Shown here one piece after another: positions 42,660-52,339 of a stretch of DNA of 64,000 nt; the stretch's first letter is position 1; each line of letters begins with the position of its first letter. Source of the DNA: JAGQPD01 sp020426865 (lineage in GTDB: Bacteria > Planctomycetota > Planctomycetia > Pirellulales > Pirellulaceae); assembly GCA_041399065.1 (NCBI GenBank), contig JAWKTN010000001.1:744001-808000 (forward strand), given 5' to 3'. The notes beneath the pieces were generated by a model, which saw nothing but the letters and a program-made list of their open reading frames with translations, did not search any database and was not told where the DNA came from. The translations under genes and the position numbers were made by a program.

Positions 42660-44288
42660 TCACTCGCGGGAGAGCCGATGGGTGGGCAGAATCGCGGGCG
42701 TGCAAGCCGAACACGACACTGCCAGAGACGGAAGCGTTCCGTTTGCCAGTTGCTGTTCAATGCGCTGCGAGGTGGGTGTGAGGCAGAGTCCGCCAAGTCC
42801 CGTACACCGCAGTTCGCGTGGCATTTGCTGCGAGACGCGCTTGGCTGTCTCGATGACTTCGTCGAGCGGAACAACTTGATCGAAGCCGGCGAGTGCCATA
42901 TTCGCGCACGCCACGGCGTTGCTGGCCGCCATGACGTTCTTCCCCAGGCATGGCACCTCCACTCGATTTCCAACCGGGTCGCAAACGAGACCAATCATGC
43001 TCTGCAACGCCATCGACGCGGCAGCCAACGCTTGGTCGAGTGTTCCATCGGCGAGTGTAACCAAGGCGGCAGCGGCCATGCAAGCGGCAGAGCCACCCTC
43101 GGCCTGGCAACCACCTACTTCGGCGGCAAAAGACCAGTGAGTCGCGATGAAAACGCCGATCATTCCAGCAGCCAGCATCGCGCGGGCCATCTCCCCCTCG
43201 CTCTTGTGCATTGCTTCGGCCATCCCGATCACCGCTCCGGGGAGTGCGGCACAGGCACCGGCGGTCGGCGCGGCGACGATCACTCCCATACTGCTTTTCA
43301 CTTCCATCAGTGCCGTGACATAGAGGATGATCCGATTGAGCGTGCCGGCGTCCAGCAATTTGCCGGTCTGCAAAGCGTGTTGAAACTGCGGCGCCTGTGC
43401 GGGTAATATGCGGTCGTCAAATTCCGTGCCTGCCACGCCGCTGGCAATCGACCGACGCCAGATCCGAACGATCGCCAACATTTTTTCTAACACGTCGTCA
43501 GCGGCCAATCCCCCGCGGACCATTTCGTAGTGCAGGCCGAGCTGCCACAGTGGTGTCTGCCGGCCAGCGTCCCATTGGAGCATCTCGCGACAGGCTTGAA
43601 ACGGAACTGACAATCCTGCTCGTGACATGACGGGCAACACGGGTGCCAACCGTCGCACGTCAACCACGCCAGAAATGGCCAGAAGCTGCGTCACATGCTC
43701 GTCACTAATGCGCTGCTGCCCGGCTGCTCGCAGCAGCACCGTATCGCGCGTTTCATACTTCGCAACGAAATCGAATCCTTGTTGTTCTAACCGCTGCACA
43801 ACCGCGGCGATGCACGCCGGCTCGACGCGCAAGACGGTTTCATGGAAATCGCCCATCAGTGACAGCCGGACGCCGTCGAGCTCAATTACCTCGATCATAC
43901 CTCCGCCCGTAGAGATGGCAACCAACCGCCGCGTGCCGTGATGATTCGTCAGGGTCAATCGATAAGTGTTGGGGTGTGGGTCATGGCAATCAATCGTTTC
44001 ATAGCGCAAGTTGATCCCGGCGCTGGCCAGCGACTGTTCGGAATGGAGCAGGCGGTCATCGTCGGCAGACCAATAGAGCAAGCCGCCGCAAAGCCCCATA
44101 TCCGAGCCTTGGCTGGCATGCGTTGTCGGGAGCGAACCGCCGCGATCGAATTGCACGAGCACATCGGTGATTTCACCGCCCATCAGATCATGAGCCAGGC
44201 GGCCGATCCTCAGCGCTGCAGCACAGTGCGAGCTGGACGGCCCGCGCATGACCGGCCCAATCACATCGTTAAAGATGCTGACAAACAT
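42660..44288 (-). CDS. sdaA: L-serine ammonia-lyase, iron-sulfur type, fused beta-alpha
   Basis: A 542-residue single-chain L-serine dehydratase converting serine to pyruvate and ammonia with a 4Fe-4S cluster. The beta part begins FVSIFNDVIGPVMRGPSSSHCAAALRIG. The alpha part has KSSMGVIVAAPTAGACAALPGAV, AEVGGCQAEGGSAACMAAAALV and GLVCDPVGNRVEVPCLGKNVMAASNA, where the cluster Cys lie. An ACT-like segment near 160-220 links the halves. RELRCTGLGGLCLTPT closes the fold; the last 35 residues are extra. It follows the ThuA-like gene by 18 bases, so both are likely co-transcribed. Confidence 0.9.
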   Translation of the reverse strand: MFVSIFNDVIGPVMRGPSSSHCAAALRIGRLAHDLMGGEITDVLVQFDRGGSLPTTHASQGSDMGLCGGLLYWSADDDRLLHSEQSLASAGINLRYETIDCHDPHPNTYRLTLTNHHGTRRLVAISTGGGMIEVIELDGVRLSLMGDFHETVLRVEPACIAAVVQRLEQQGFDFVAKYETRDTVLLRAAGQQRISDEHVTQLLAISGVVDVRRLAPVLPVMSRAGLSVPFQACREMLQWDAGRQTPLWQLGLHYEMVRGGLAADDVLEKMLAIVRIWRRSIASGVAGTEFDDRILPAQAPQFQHALQTGKLLDAGTLNRIILYVTALMEVKSSMGVIVAAPTAGACAALPGAVIGMAEAMHKSEGEMARAMLAAGMIGVFIATHWSFAAEVGGCQAEGGSAACMAAAALVTLADGTLDQALAAASMALQSMIGLVCDPVGNRVEVPCLGKNVMAASNAVACANMALAGFDQVVPLDEVIETAKRVSQQMPRELRCTGLGGLCLTPTSQRIEQQLANGTLPSLAVSCSACTPAILPTHRLSRE

Positions 44289-44306
44289 ATCGAATACACC
44301 TATCGG

Positions 44307-45239
44307 CTATCGTTTCGCTTCCGTCGGCTTCTGCTCCGATCCACCGCCAACGGTGGGCAAAATGATGGGACTGATCCCTGTCCCACTGTAACCATCGCCA
44401 ATCGTACCGTCATCGCCCAGTTTACCGCATACCCACAACAACCCTCGCGAAACGGTAGCTAACCATTCGTTTGTCATCATCGTCTCATTGTGGTGCCCAA
44501 GTGTGGTTCCGAAGGTCTTCGCTTTGCCATATTGGTTGACCCACACCACGGTTTCATCCTTGTTTGTCTCGACGCTCTTCGCCGTAGCGAGAATATGGCA
44601 ATCGGGCCAATTGTGTTCGATGATGTAGAGTTCGCCGTTGGGCGTGCTCCAATTGGTGGGAATCCCGCGCATGATCGGATGGTCGGCGTCGCGCGACACC
44701 ACGGCCAACGGACGCTTCACTGACTCATGCCTTTTCGATGTCACTCCGAGCAACTTCCGCCATTCATCCGTGCGCGCGTTACGATAGCTGTGCATCGAAC
44801 AGTGGATAACCACCAGCGGGACACCTTGCTCAGCATGCCCACGGACCATTCGTTCGATGAACTCGACGTCGGTCACACCGCCGTAGCATTCGTTGTGGAC
44901 GACAACATCGAATCCGTCTGTCCAATGATCGGTCTGGTACATAGGGATCTTTCGATCGCGATCCTCCGAACCGTGCAATACTTGCCACTCGACGTTTGCT
45001 CGCTGACTGATTCCCTTCGTGATGATGTACTCCTGATGTGGATAGTCGTGGCAACAGCCGCCGGAAATTAGCAACGCCCTCAGCGGCCGGACAACGCCTT
45101 TCGCGTCTTGGGCTTTCGCATTCGGCACCAGGACGTGTGACGCCGTTGCCACCACCATCATCACCAACACCACCAGTTGGTCCATCGGCCAGCGACACGT
45201 GTTGGACGATCCATCTACTCGGCGCAATAACATATTCAT
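44307..45239 (-). CDS. Exported ThuA-like domain protein
   Basis: A 310-residue protein from ATG 45239, with TCAGGGGTTTC just upstream. A hydrophobic signal (LVVLVMMVVATASHVLVPNAKA) is followed by the class I glutamine-amidotransferase-like ThuA fold: RALLISGGCCHDYPHQEY, DGFDVVVHNECYGGV, GVPLVVIHCSMHSYRN and GHHNETMMTNEWLATVSRGLLWVCGK. ThuA proteins are tied to sugar catabolism, including trehalose; planctomycetes have many exported forms of uncertain role. A downstream position of serine dehydratase gives no obvious pathway link. Confidence 0.85.
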   Translation of the reverse strand: MNMLLRRVDGSSNTCRWPMDQLVVLVMMVVATASHVLVPNAKAQDAKGVVRPLRALLISGGCCHDYPHQEYIITKGISQRANVEWQVLHGSEDRDRKIPMYQTDHWTDGFDVVVHNECYGGVTDVEFIERMVRGHAEQGVPLVVIHCSMHSYRNARTDEWRKLLGVTSKRHESVKRPLAVVSRDADHPIMRGIPTNWSTPNGELYIIEHNWPDCHILATAKSVETNKDETVVWVNQYGKAKTFGTTLGHHNETMMTNEWLATVSRGLLWVCGKLGDDGTIGDGYSGTGISPIILPTVGGGSEQKPTEAKR

Positions 45240-45769
45240 GAAACCCCTGACACTTCTATGGAAAACAAATCGGTGCCCCATCCGTCCGCGCGTCCGGCGT
45301 CATGCCGCTACGTCATGCCGCTACGTCATATCATCTCCGTCAATCGTAAACGCAGCGGGCCAAAAAATACAGACGACTGTGGGCCACCCACACAGATTGT
45401 GGAACCTACCTGCGAGCCGGTTGGCCGCCGACTTTCGACGGACCGAACGGAAAATCCCCCGCTTGACATCCGGAAAAATCCGGATTTTATTGCCCGCCAC
45501 CCCTGGGACCACGCTCAAGCTTCTTGACACGACGAATTCAGGAGCCGACAATTGACACACACGGTGAAATGGGATTTCGCTAATCTTCCTCCACAAGCAA
45601 TTCCCTCGACCGAAGATGCCCACTAACATTCCCAGACGATCAACAGCAGAGGTCTGCGGTCATCCACCGGAGGTGTGGAACCTGTCGCACCGCGGCATGG
45701 ACCTGTCTGCCGGACGCTTGGTCCGGTCAAACGTCGCTTTCCTTCGCACGAAGATAGGAGTTTCAACCA
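45240..45769. other. Divergent intergenic region with 13-bp tandem repeat
   Basis: About 530 bases between divergent genes. CATGCCGCTACGT is repeated twice at 45301-45326 and followed by a further CAT. Otherwise I see no gene or structured RNA. It should contain promoters for the ThuA-like gene and the PEP-CTERM locus. Confidence 0.5.
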
Positions 45770-48556
45770 ATGTGGCACCTGGCTAAGTTTCTTCGAGCAA
45801 CAGCGATGCTGAGCGTTTATGTCGGCCTGCTCACGAGTTCGACTCGTGTCCGAGCTGATACGATCAGTATTAATCTTTACAATGAATCGGCGGCCGATCC
45901 AACGGTCCACCAGTTGGTGGCGGGCGAGGTTGCTGGTATCGTACCGGCCGCCAATTGGAACAACCTACCCTTTGTCGGAGGCACGAACGATCACTCGACG
46001 GCACTGATCCCGCTGAACAATGCGTCCGGAGCCATGGCGGCGAATTTTCAATCGACATTAACGACAGGCTACGTTGGCAACTTCGACGACGTCGTTGCGT
46101 CCACGGCGCCAACATCGGCCAACCGCAAATTCATGCAAAGCTATCTCAGTTTTGACAACGACCCGAACGACAGCCCGTTTGATGAGGGTAGTCTCATTAT
46201 CAGCGGTCTCGGCAGTCCGTTCACCACGTCGACCTACAATATGATTGTCTATTTCGATGCCGATCGCAACGATCGGCGACATACGGTGACGGTTAACGGA
46301 ACGGATGTTATCGGCGATGACGACAGCACCTGGGACGGAACATTCCGAAAAGCTGTCGGCCCCGGAGTTTCTGCCAACTACGCCGTCTTTGAAGGGCTAT
46401 CAGCCAATACGGTGACGATCAACATGGCATCCAGTAGTGGTCGCGCGGCGGTCAATGCGATCCAAATCACGACGGACGCCATTCCCACTCCCCACCCGGT
46501 ACTGAGTATCAACCGCGACACCGGCGCAATCACGCTCATTAACGGCACGGCCAGCGACATACCGCTGGCGGCGTATCTCATCCGGTCTGCTGCAGGATCG
46601 CTCGATCAAACGCATTGGCGGTCGATTGCGGACAATTACGACGTCAGCGGAAACGGTTCGATCGACGCCAGCGACAATTGGTTCAAGTTCACAACACCTG
46701 GCACGTTCGACAATTTGGGTGAGGGAGCGTTGACCTCCGGCAACATCTCGGCTGGACAGAATGTCATCCTAGGGGAGGCGGGAACTTGGATTGCGAGTCC
46801 CACGGAAGACATTACCGCGGATCTACTCTTGGCCGACGGCTCGCACCTGCCCACAGTGATCGAATTCGTAGGAAATGGCGGAAGTTCATTCTCGACCGCC
46901 GACATCAATACCGACGGCTCGGTCGATGCTGCGGATTGGCTGATCCTGCGAGGCAACATGTATAACCCGTCAGCGCCCAGCGATCTTACCGCGGCTCAGT
47001 CGTTTGGCATCGGGGATATCAACAGCGATGGTGGTGTCGATCGCGAAGACTTCCTGGCTTTCAAGTCCGCATACGATGCGATCAATGGTGCCGGCTCATT
47101 CGCCGCGATGACGTCAGTACCTGAACCGGGCACGTACTTATTGGCGGGAGTGCCATTATTTGCCTTCGCGTTGCGGCGCCGATTCCATACCTCCATCATG
47201 TGCCTGGCAACTTGCAGTGCGATGTTGATCGCAACAACAGCATGCGCACAGCAGTCGATCAGCATCAATTTATGGAATGCCGACGCCGGCAGTGTCGAAA
47301 ACAACACGGTCGTGGCAGGACGCACCGCTGGATTAGTTCCCGTCGACGGCCAGTTCTGGAACAATCTGTCGTTTCCCGGTGGAGTCGTCGACGCGCAATT
47401 GACATCGCCGCTGATGGATAGCACTGGCAACGCCAATGCCGCCACGTTTACGTCGACGCTGCAGAGTGCGTTTGTTGGCTTTTCTGGTGCAGCTGGCGCG
47501 GCCCCCGACACCGGAGATCGAGCGATGATGGCGTCCTACCTCAGCTACGATATTGCCGGCGAAGGGACTGCTCCGGACGACTTGGGGAATCTGACGATTA
47601 GCGGATTGGGCAATGCCTTCACCGGTCCGGGCTACGATGTCTACATCTATAGCGACGCCGACGCCAACAATCGCTTGTTCTCGATTACGATTGGCGGCGA
47701 AACGCTGACGATCAACGACAACCAAACGTACGACGGAACGTTCAACGAAGGTGGGAGTGGGTCCAACGAGAATTTTGCCATCTTCCGGGGACTCAACGGA
47801 GGCAGCTTCTCGATCGAAATGGATTCATCGGCTGGGCGAGGAGCGGTCAATGGCATTCAGATTGTCGTCCGCGACAATCTACCAGACTTCCTCGAATTGT
47901 CGGTCAACCGTGCCACCGGCGAGGTGACTTTGCAGAACCGTACCGGCGCCGGTGTGGCGATCGACTATTACGAAATCCGCAGTGCCTCTGGCGCGCTAGT
48001 GGCCGGTGGTGCTGGAGCACCGGATGGCGATTACAACGCCAATGGTGTGGTGGATGCCGCCGACTACACAATTTGGAAAGACAGTTTTGGTCAAACCGGA
48101 GCCGGTCTGGCAGCCGACGGCAACGGCAACAACGTGATCGATGCCGCCGATTATACGATCTGGAAGGACAACTTCGGCGCCACTGGCGGTGGTGGCGACG
48201 GCGGCTGGAATAGCTTGGAAGACCAGGACTTTGAAGGAAGCGGGCCGGCAGGCGATGGCCTCGGCTGGGAAGAGGGAGACGCCGTCAGTAACAATCTACT
48301 GTTCGAAGCCTACTTGTCCGGCAATTCCACCATCGGCGATGGCGCGACGATCAGCCTGGGAGACGCGTTTGCGGCCGGTAGCACGGAAGACCTGATATTT
48401 GAATACCACGTGGTAGGAGCTGGTAATCGATTTGAATCCGGAATCGTTAGCTACGCTGCGGGAAGCACCAGCAGTGCGGCACCCGTACCGGAACCAGGTG
48501 GCTTACTGCTGCTCGGCTTGGGCTCGATCTTGGTCCTTTGGAAGATATCCCGTTGA
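45770..48556 (+). CDS. Double PEP-CTERM/dockerin exported protein (in-frame gene fusion)
   Basis: A 928-residue protein with a clear ribosome site (ATAGGAGTTTCAACC). Two paralogous halves each contain a signal peptide, a beta-rich domain (SINLYNESAADP... against SINLWNADAGSV...) and dockerin-like DxNxDG repeats (about 380-435 and 753-800). The first half ends with a complete PEP-CTERM signal (VPEP at 450-453, hydrophobic helix, RRRFH). A new signal peptide begins immediately after, at Met477 (CLATCSAMLIATTACAQQ). A second VPEP lies at 906-909. This looks like two tandem genes joined by loss of a stop codon. Confidence 0.85.
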   Translation: MWHLAKFLRATAMLSVYVGLLTSSTRVRADTISINLYNESAADPTVHQLVAGEVAGIVPAANWNNLPFVGGTNDHSTALIPLNNASGAMAANFQSTLTTGYVGNFDDVVASTAPTSANRKFMQSYLSFDNDPNDSPFDEGSLIISGLGSPFTTSTYNMIVYFDADRNDRRHTVTVNGTDVIGDDDSTWDGTFRKAVGPGVSANYAVFEGLSANTVTINMASSSGRAAVNAIQITTDAIPTPHPVLSINRDTGAITLINGTASDIPLAAYLIRSAAGSLDQTHWRSIADNYDVSGNGSIDASDNWFKFTTPGTFDNLGEGALTSGNISAGQNVILGEAGTWIASPTEDITADLLLADGSHLPTVIEFVGNGGSSFSTADINTDGSVDAADWLILRGNMYNPSAPSDLTAAQSFGIGDINSDGGVDREDFLAFKSAYDAINGAGSFAAMTSVPEPGTYLLAGVPLFAFALRRRFHTSIMCLATCSAMLIATTACAQQSISINLWNADAGSVENNTVVAGRTAGLVPVDGQFWNNLSFPGGVVDAQLTSPLMDSTGNANAATFTSTLQSAFVGFSGAAGAAPDTGDRAMMASYLSYDIAGEGTAPDDLGNLTISGLGNAFTGPGYDVYIYSDADANNRLFSITIGGETLTINDNQTYDGTFNEGGSGSNENFAIFRGLNGGSFSIEMDSSAGRGAVNGIQIVVRDNLPDFLELSVNRATGEVTLQNRTGAGVAIDYYEIRSASGALVAGGAGAPDGDYNANGVVDAADYTIWKDSFGQTGAGLAADGNGNNVIDAADYTIWKDNFGATGGGGDGGWNSLEDQDFEGSGPAGDGLGWEEGDAVSNNLLFEAYLSGNSTIGDGATISLGDAFAAGSTEDLIFEYHVVGAGNRFESGIVSYAAGSTSSAAPVPEPGGLLLLGLGSILVLWKISR

Positions 48557-48618
48557 TGCTCGAGATCGCAGGCCTCCCGACCCAACACGCAATACACTGC
48601 CAAACCAGGATGAAGACC

Positions 48619-49866
48619 ATGAACACAATTAAGCGACACCTTATTAACACATTATCGGCTCTGGCGACTCACTTACTGCTGTTGTTGCTTGTGCAAAGTG
48701 CCTGGGCTGGCCGAACCGCTGATCGGCTCTTCCAGATGGGTGACGACGCGGCAGAGAACGCCAGTGCAAATATCACGGTAGGCAGTGGCGCCGGCAATGT
48801 CTTTCCCAGTCACACGTTAGACAGCGCCGGCCAACCGGGAGCGGGTAATTTTCAAGATCTCTTGGTGGTGGGAGATCCCAAGTACGTCAACACATCAGCA
48901 CGTCCGCATGCGGACGCCAATGATTTAGGTATTCGCTTTGACGGCGTCGACGACTATTTGGAAGCCTTGCGACTTGGGCAACCCAGTACGTCGGAGCCGG
49001 CGGTCACGGGTGTCGACGGCTTGGCACCGGAAGACTATTCAGGCATCAATAACCGCGGCTTGCAGTTCTGGGCGAATCCCGATCCGGCTGGAAATGGAAA
49101 CGTCCAGGCGCTGGTCCAGGACACCGAGCAGCATGGCGTTCGTATCAGCGCCGCAGGAACATGGATCATGCGATACAACAACGTCGACGTCGATTCGGGA
49201 GTGGGCGTTGAATTCGGCGAGTGGTCGCACTTGATGCTGGTCCGCCCGTCCGGTGCTGCTGGCGGAAGCCAATTGTATCTCAATGGTGTGGCGATCGCTG
49301 CCCGCGGCGGAGGATACAATGGTGGTGACGAGCGTCCATTGACCGTCGGTGCCAACACCGGCGACGGTTCGCCGGTCTTTCCTGGCACGGCCGACTTCTA
49401 CACCGGCATCATTGACGATTTGGAACTATTCGTCTTGGGCACTTCCACGGCAACGCAAACGGACTACGGCACGTTCGATCTTGGAAGCGACAATCCGGTG
49501 GCAGTGGAGCTATTGAGCGGCTTCGTGGCAGGAGATATTAACGGTGACGGTGTTGTCAATGGCGATGGTACCGGACTGGCAGCCAGCGATGACATTACCG
49601 CGTACCTCGACAATTGGCTCTTCGAAAACCGAGTCAATGGCATTTTGACCGGCGACGTTAACACGCGACAGCACGGCGATTTCGATTTCGACGGTATCGT
49701 TGACCTTGACGATTGGCAGGTATTGCGCATGACACACCCCAATGGAGCCGGTCTCAATCTCGGGGCACTGCTCAACGCCCGGGGAGTCCCCGAACCGTGT
49801 GCTTTGACGCTGTGGCTAGGGGTGTCAGCCGCCTTCCTGCACTTGCTAAGATTAAGAGAACATTGA
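48619..49866 (+). CDS. LamG-like/dockerin PEP-CTERM exported protein
   Basis: A 415-residue protein from ATG 48619, 9 bases after AGGA; earlier in-frame starts lack a ribosome site. Signal HLINTLSALATHLLLLLLVQSAWA. A concanavalin-A-like/LamG region (LGIRFDGVDDYLEA, GEWSHLMLVRPSG, SQLYLNGVAIAARGGGY, FYTGIIDDLELFV) is followed by dockerin-type repeats (GDINGDGVVNGDG, DFDFDGIVDLDDW). VPEP at 390-393, a hydrophobic helix and a basic tail form the PEP-CTERM signal. It is probably a glycan-binding surface protein, co-transcribed with the preceding fusion gene. Confidence 0.85.
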   Translation: MNTIKRHLINTLSALATHLLLLLLVQSAWAGRTADRLFQMGDDAAENASANITVGSGAGNVFPSHTLDSAGQPGAGNFQDLLVVGDPKYVNTSARPHADANDLGIRFDGVDDYLEALRLGQPSTSEPAVTGVDGLAPEDYSGINNRGLQFWANPDPAGNGNVQALVQDTEQHGVRISAAGTWIMRYNNVDVDSGVGVEFGEWSHLMLVRPSGAAGGSQLYLNGVAIAARGGGYNGGDERPLTVGANTGDGSPVFPGTADFYTGIIDDLELFVLGTSTATQTDYGTFDLGSDNPVAVELLSGFVAGDINGDGVVNGDGTGLAASDDITAYLDNWLFENRVNGILTGDVNTRQHGDFDFDGIVDLDDWQVLRMTHPNGAGLNLGALLNARGVPEPCALTLWLGVSAAFLHLLRLREH

Positions 49867-49909
49867 TCGACTTTTTATTCTCCCAGTCGCGACCATAAGG
49901 AGTGCACGC

Positions 49910-50944
49910 GTGCGAGAGACAAAAACGCTTGGCCGGCCGCGGATGTTTAGGACGTTGCGTGCAACCGGGTTTACGCTTGTTGAATTGTTGGTGGTCATTG
50001 CCATTATAGGTATGCTAGTGGCCTTGCTGCTGCCCGCCGTGCAGGCGGCGCGCGAGGCGGCACGGCGGGCTCAATGCATGAACAACTTGCGACAGGTTGC
50101 GTTGGCGTGTGTCATGCACACCGACACCCACGGTTTTTTTCCGAGCGGGGGCTGGGGGTGGCACTGGGTCGGTGACCCTGACCAAGGTTTTGGCGAAGAC
50201 CAGCCGGGTGGCTGGGTCTATGACATCTTTCCCTATCTGGAAGAAGGCGCATTGCGCGAACTCGGCAGCGGCATGGCGGACGCACAAAAACGAGTTGCGA
50301 TGACACAAATGGTGCAATCGCCCGTGACGGTGATGAATTGTCCTAGCCGTCGCGCGGCGTCGACGTTTCCGATGTGGCAGGGTACCTATGCGATGAAAAA
50401 CACCAGCCCCATCGCCGATGGCCTGGTCGCACGCTCCGATTACGCAGCCAACGGAGGATCGGTCTACGGCAATAGTGGTGCCGGCCCCGGCAACATCGCC
50501 GCGGCTGCTCGATTCAACTGGCAGGATACGAGTGCTCTAACAGGTATCTGTTTTGAACGTAGCGAGATTGGGATGAAGCGCGTCACCGATGGCCTGAGTA
50601 AGACGTACCTCGTGGGCGAAAAGTACATCCGTGCGGATCGGTATCAAGAGAACGACCCGCCCGGTGACAATCTTCCCATGACGGTCGGATACGATACCGA
50701 CACGACCCGTCATACATCCTGGACACGCACGGGTGACCCACTTCCGCCACAGCAGGACCGCGTTGGGTTATCGGCGATCGAGAGCTTTGGCGGTCCGCAT
50801 CCAGGTGGAGTCATCATGGCATTCTGCGACGGTTCGTTGCAGTCGATTGCGTTTGATGTGGATGTGAACGTCCACCGTTATTATGGCGACCGTGACGATG
50901 GAAAAGTTGAAGGTCAGCAGCCCGGCACAGGAGCGGTGCGGTAA
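49910..50944 (+). CDS. DUF1559 protein with prepilin-type N-terminus
   Basis: A 344-residue protein from GTG 49910, supported by CATAAGGAGTGCACGC. The type IV prepilin motif is RATG20/FTLVELLVVIAIIGMLVALLLPAVQAAREAARR, with Glu at +5 of the cleavage site. The DUF1559 body follows (MNNLRQVALACVMHTDTHGFFPSGG; DGLSKTYLVGEKYI; FGGPHPGGVIMAFCDGSLQSI), a planctomycete-verrucomicrobial hallmark family. It probably forms pseudopilus-like surface structures; the exact role is unknown. The next gene starts on the base after its stop. Confidence 0.92.
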   Translation: MRETKTLGRPRMFRTLRATGFTLVELLVVIAIIGMLVALLLPAVQAAREAARRAQCMNNLRQVALACVMHTDTHGFFPSGGWGWHWVGDPDQGFGEDQPGGWVYDIFPYLEEGALRELGSGMADAQKRVAMTQMVQSPVTVMNCPSRRAASTFPMWQGTYAMKNTSPIADGLVARSDYAANGGSVYGNSGAGPGNIAAAARFNWQDTSALTGICFERSEIGMKRVTDGLSKTYLVGEKYIRADRYQENDPPGDNLPMTVGYDTDTTRHTSWTRTGDPLPPQQDRVGLSAIESFGGPHPGGVIMAFCDGSLQSIAFDVDVNVHRYYGDRDDGKVEGQQPGTGAVR

Positions 50945-51577
50945 ATGTCTGTTTCGACTCGAGTCCAATTTCACCGTATGGTCGCGGTTATCGCAGCTAC
51001 TGTGTCGACTTTACCGATCGGCTGTGGTGGTCCTCGAGCCGTCGAGCTACCGGAACTGGATCCGCAGGCCGCCGGGGCGGCAGCGGTGGCTGGCGCCGAT
51101 CAGGACGGAGACGGCTTACTCAGCGTCGACGAACTGAAGAAATATCCCGCGCTTGGCTCCGTGCGAGGTGAATACGATGCGGATCATGACGACAAGCTAT
51201 CGGCTCAAGAAGTTGCAGATGGCCTGCTTGTATGGCGAAAGCACGGCGCCGGCCTCAAGAGTGTCCGATGCGTAGTCTATTGGAATCGGGCCCCGCTCGT
51301 GGGAGCCACCGTGACTTTGGAACCGGAAGAATTCCTGGGCCCAGGGATCTTACCTGCGTCAGGTACTTCGCAAGACGAGGGATTGGTACCATTGTCCATC
51401 CCAGTTGACGAATTGCCTGACGACCTCAAGAGTTTTCGCGGGATTCATCTTGGGATGTACAAAGTTCGTGTCACGCATCCGTCGGTAAAGATACCGAGCA
51501 AGTTCAACGCAGAGACCGTACTGGGACAAGTGGTGGGCGTGGCGACTCGCGAGATTATTCTGAATCTGTCCAACTAA
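50945..51577 (+). CDS. Probable lipoprotein with two EF-hands
   Basis: A 210-residue exported protein beginning directly after the DUF1559 stop. The N-terminal hydrophobic stretch ends in LPIGCGG with Cys27, a weak lipobox because Pro is at -3. Two EF-hand loops are visible: DQDGDGLLSVDE (52-63) and DADHDDKLSAQE (78-89). The C-terminal half (VVYWNRAPLVGATVTLEPEEF ... YKVRVTHPSVKIPSKFN) resembles the carboxypeptidase-regulatory-like folds often encoded beside DUF1559 genes. It is probably a partner of the preceding protein. Confidence 0.8.
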   Translation: MSVSTRVQFHRMVAVIAATVSTLPIGCGGPRAVELPELDPQAAGAAAVAGADQDGDGLLSVDELKKYPALGSVRGEYDADHDDKLSAQEVADGLLVWRKHGAGLKSVRCVVYWNRAPLVGATVTLEPEEFLGPGILPASGTSQDEGLVPLSIPVDELPDDLKSFRGIHLGMYKVRVTHPSVKIPSKFNAETVLGQVVGVATREIILNLSN

Positions 51578-51591
51578 ATGGCGGTAATAAT

Positions 51592-52323
51592 GTGGACGAG
51601 CGGCCTGACGCCCCCGGTCGCGGCATCGATCCTCCCCCAGCTCCATCGGGCAATGCGGGGGGGCTCCGCCCAGTGTCGCCCGACTTCGGGATAGGCTACT
51701 CAGCCCTGATCGCGTCGGGATTTATCACGGGAATTTCATCCACGTTCTACGTGATGGCAATCATCACCACGCTGTCGATTCAGAACGGAGTTCCGTTTGA
51801 CATAGACACGCTCTCAACTTTGTTAGCGTCATTTCTCTTAACGGGGCTTCTTGCGGCATATGCGGCTGCGATCAACGTATTCCTGTTTCCGTTGGCGTGG
51901 CTAACGAACCACTCGCTTGGTCAACCGCTCAAATACTCTTGCCTCACCGGCGTTACAGCGGGATTCCAATGGCTGGCGGTTCTACTGCTCGTAGAGCCTT
52001 ACGAGCTTCTTTGGCTCGCCATATTGCTGCTGAGTTTTCCCACGTGCGTGGCGACGGTAACGGCAGCGCGCATGTCACGACGACTTGGTGGCAAGTACGA
52101 CGACGCTCGGCCGGTTCACCGTCAGTTTCAACTCTTGCAGCTTTTCTCGCTGACAACCATCTGTGCTGTGTCGTGTGGCGTCTTACGGTTGTTTCAACCA
52201 CAGTTTATTGTGCGGCTGTTCGTCGCGATCGCCTGCTGGATTCCGATACAAATCGTTGTTTCCTATCTGGAATATCGCTGGCGAAATGTACGGTTTCGGC
52301 GGCGAGGCTGCCGGATGGGCTAG
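51592..52323 (+). CDS. Polytopic membrane protein, unknown function
   Basis: A 243-residue protein from GTG 51592. The Pro/Gly-rich N-terminus precedes about six hydrophobic helices (ASGFITGISSTFYVMAIITTLSI; LASFLLTGLLAAYAAAINVFLFPLAWL; WLAVLLLVEPYELLWLAILLLSF; FSLTTICAVSCGVLRL; IVRLFVAIACWIPIQIVVSYL). The cytoplasmic tail is basic. There is no known motif. It is the last gene of the surface-protein run and ends 16 bases from a convergent methyltransferase gene. Confidence 0.65.
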   Translation: MDERPDAPGRGIDPPPAPSGNAGGLRPVSPDFGIGYSALIASGFITGISSTFYVMAIITTLSIQNGVPFDIDTLSTLLASFLLTGLLAAYAAAINVFLFPLAWLTNHSLGQPLKYSCLTGVTAGFQWLAVLLLVEPYELLWLAILLLSFPTCVATVTAARMSRRLGGKYDDARPVHRQFQLLQLFSLTTICAVSCGVLRLFQPQFIVRLFVAIACWIPIQIVVSYLEYRWRNVRFRRRGCRMG

Positions 52324-52339
52324 TGCCGCAGTCATCACG

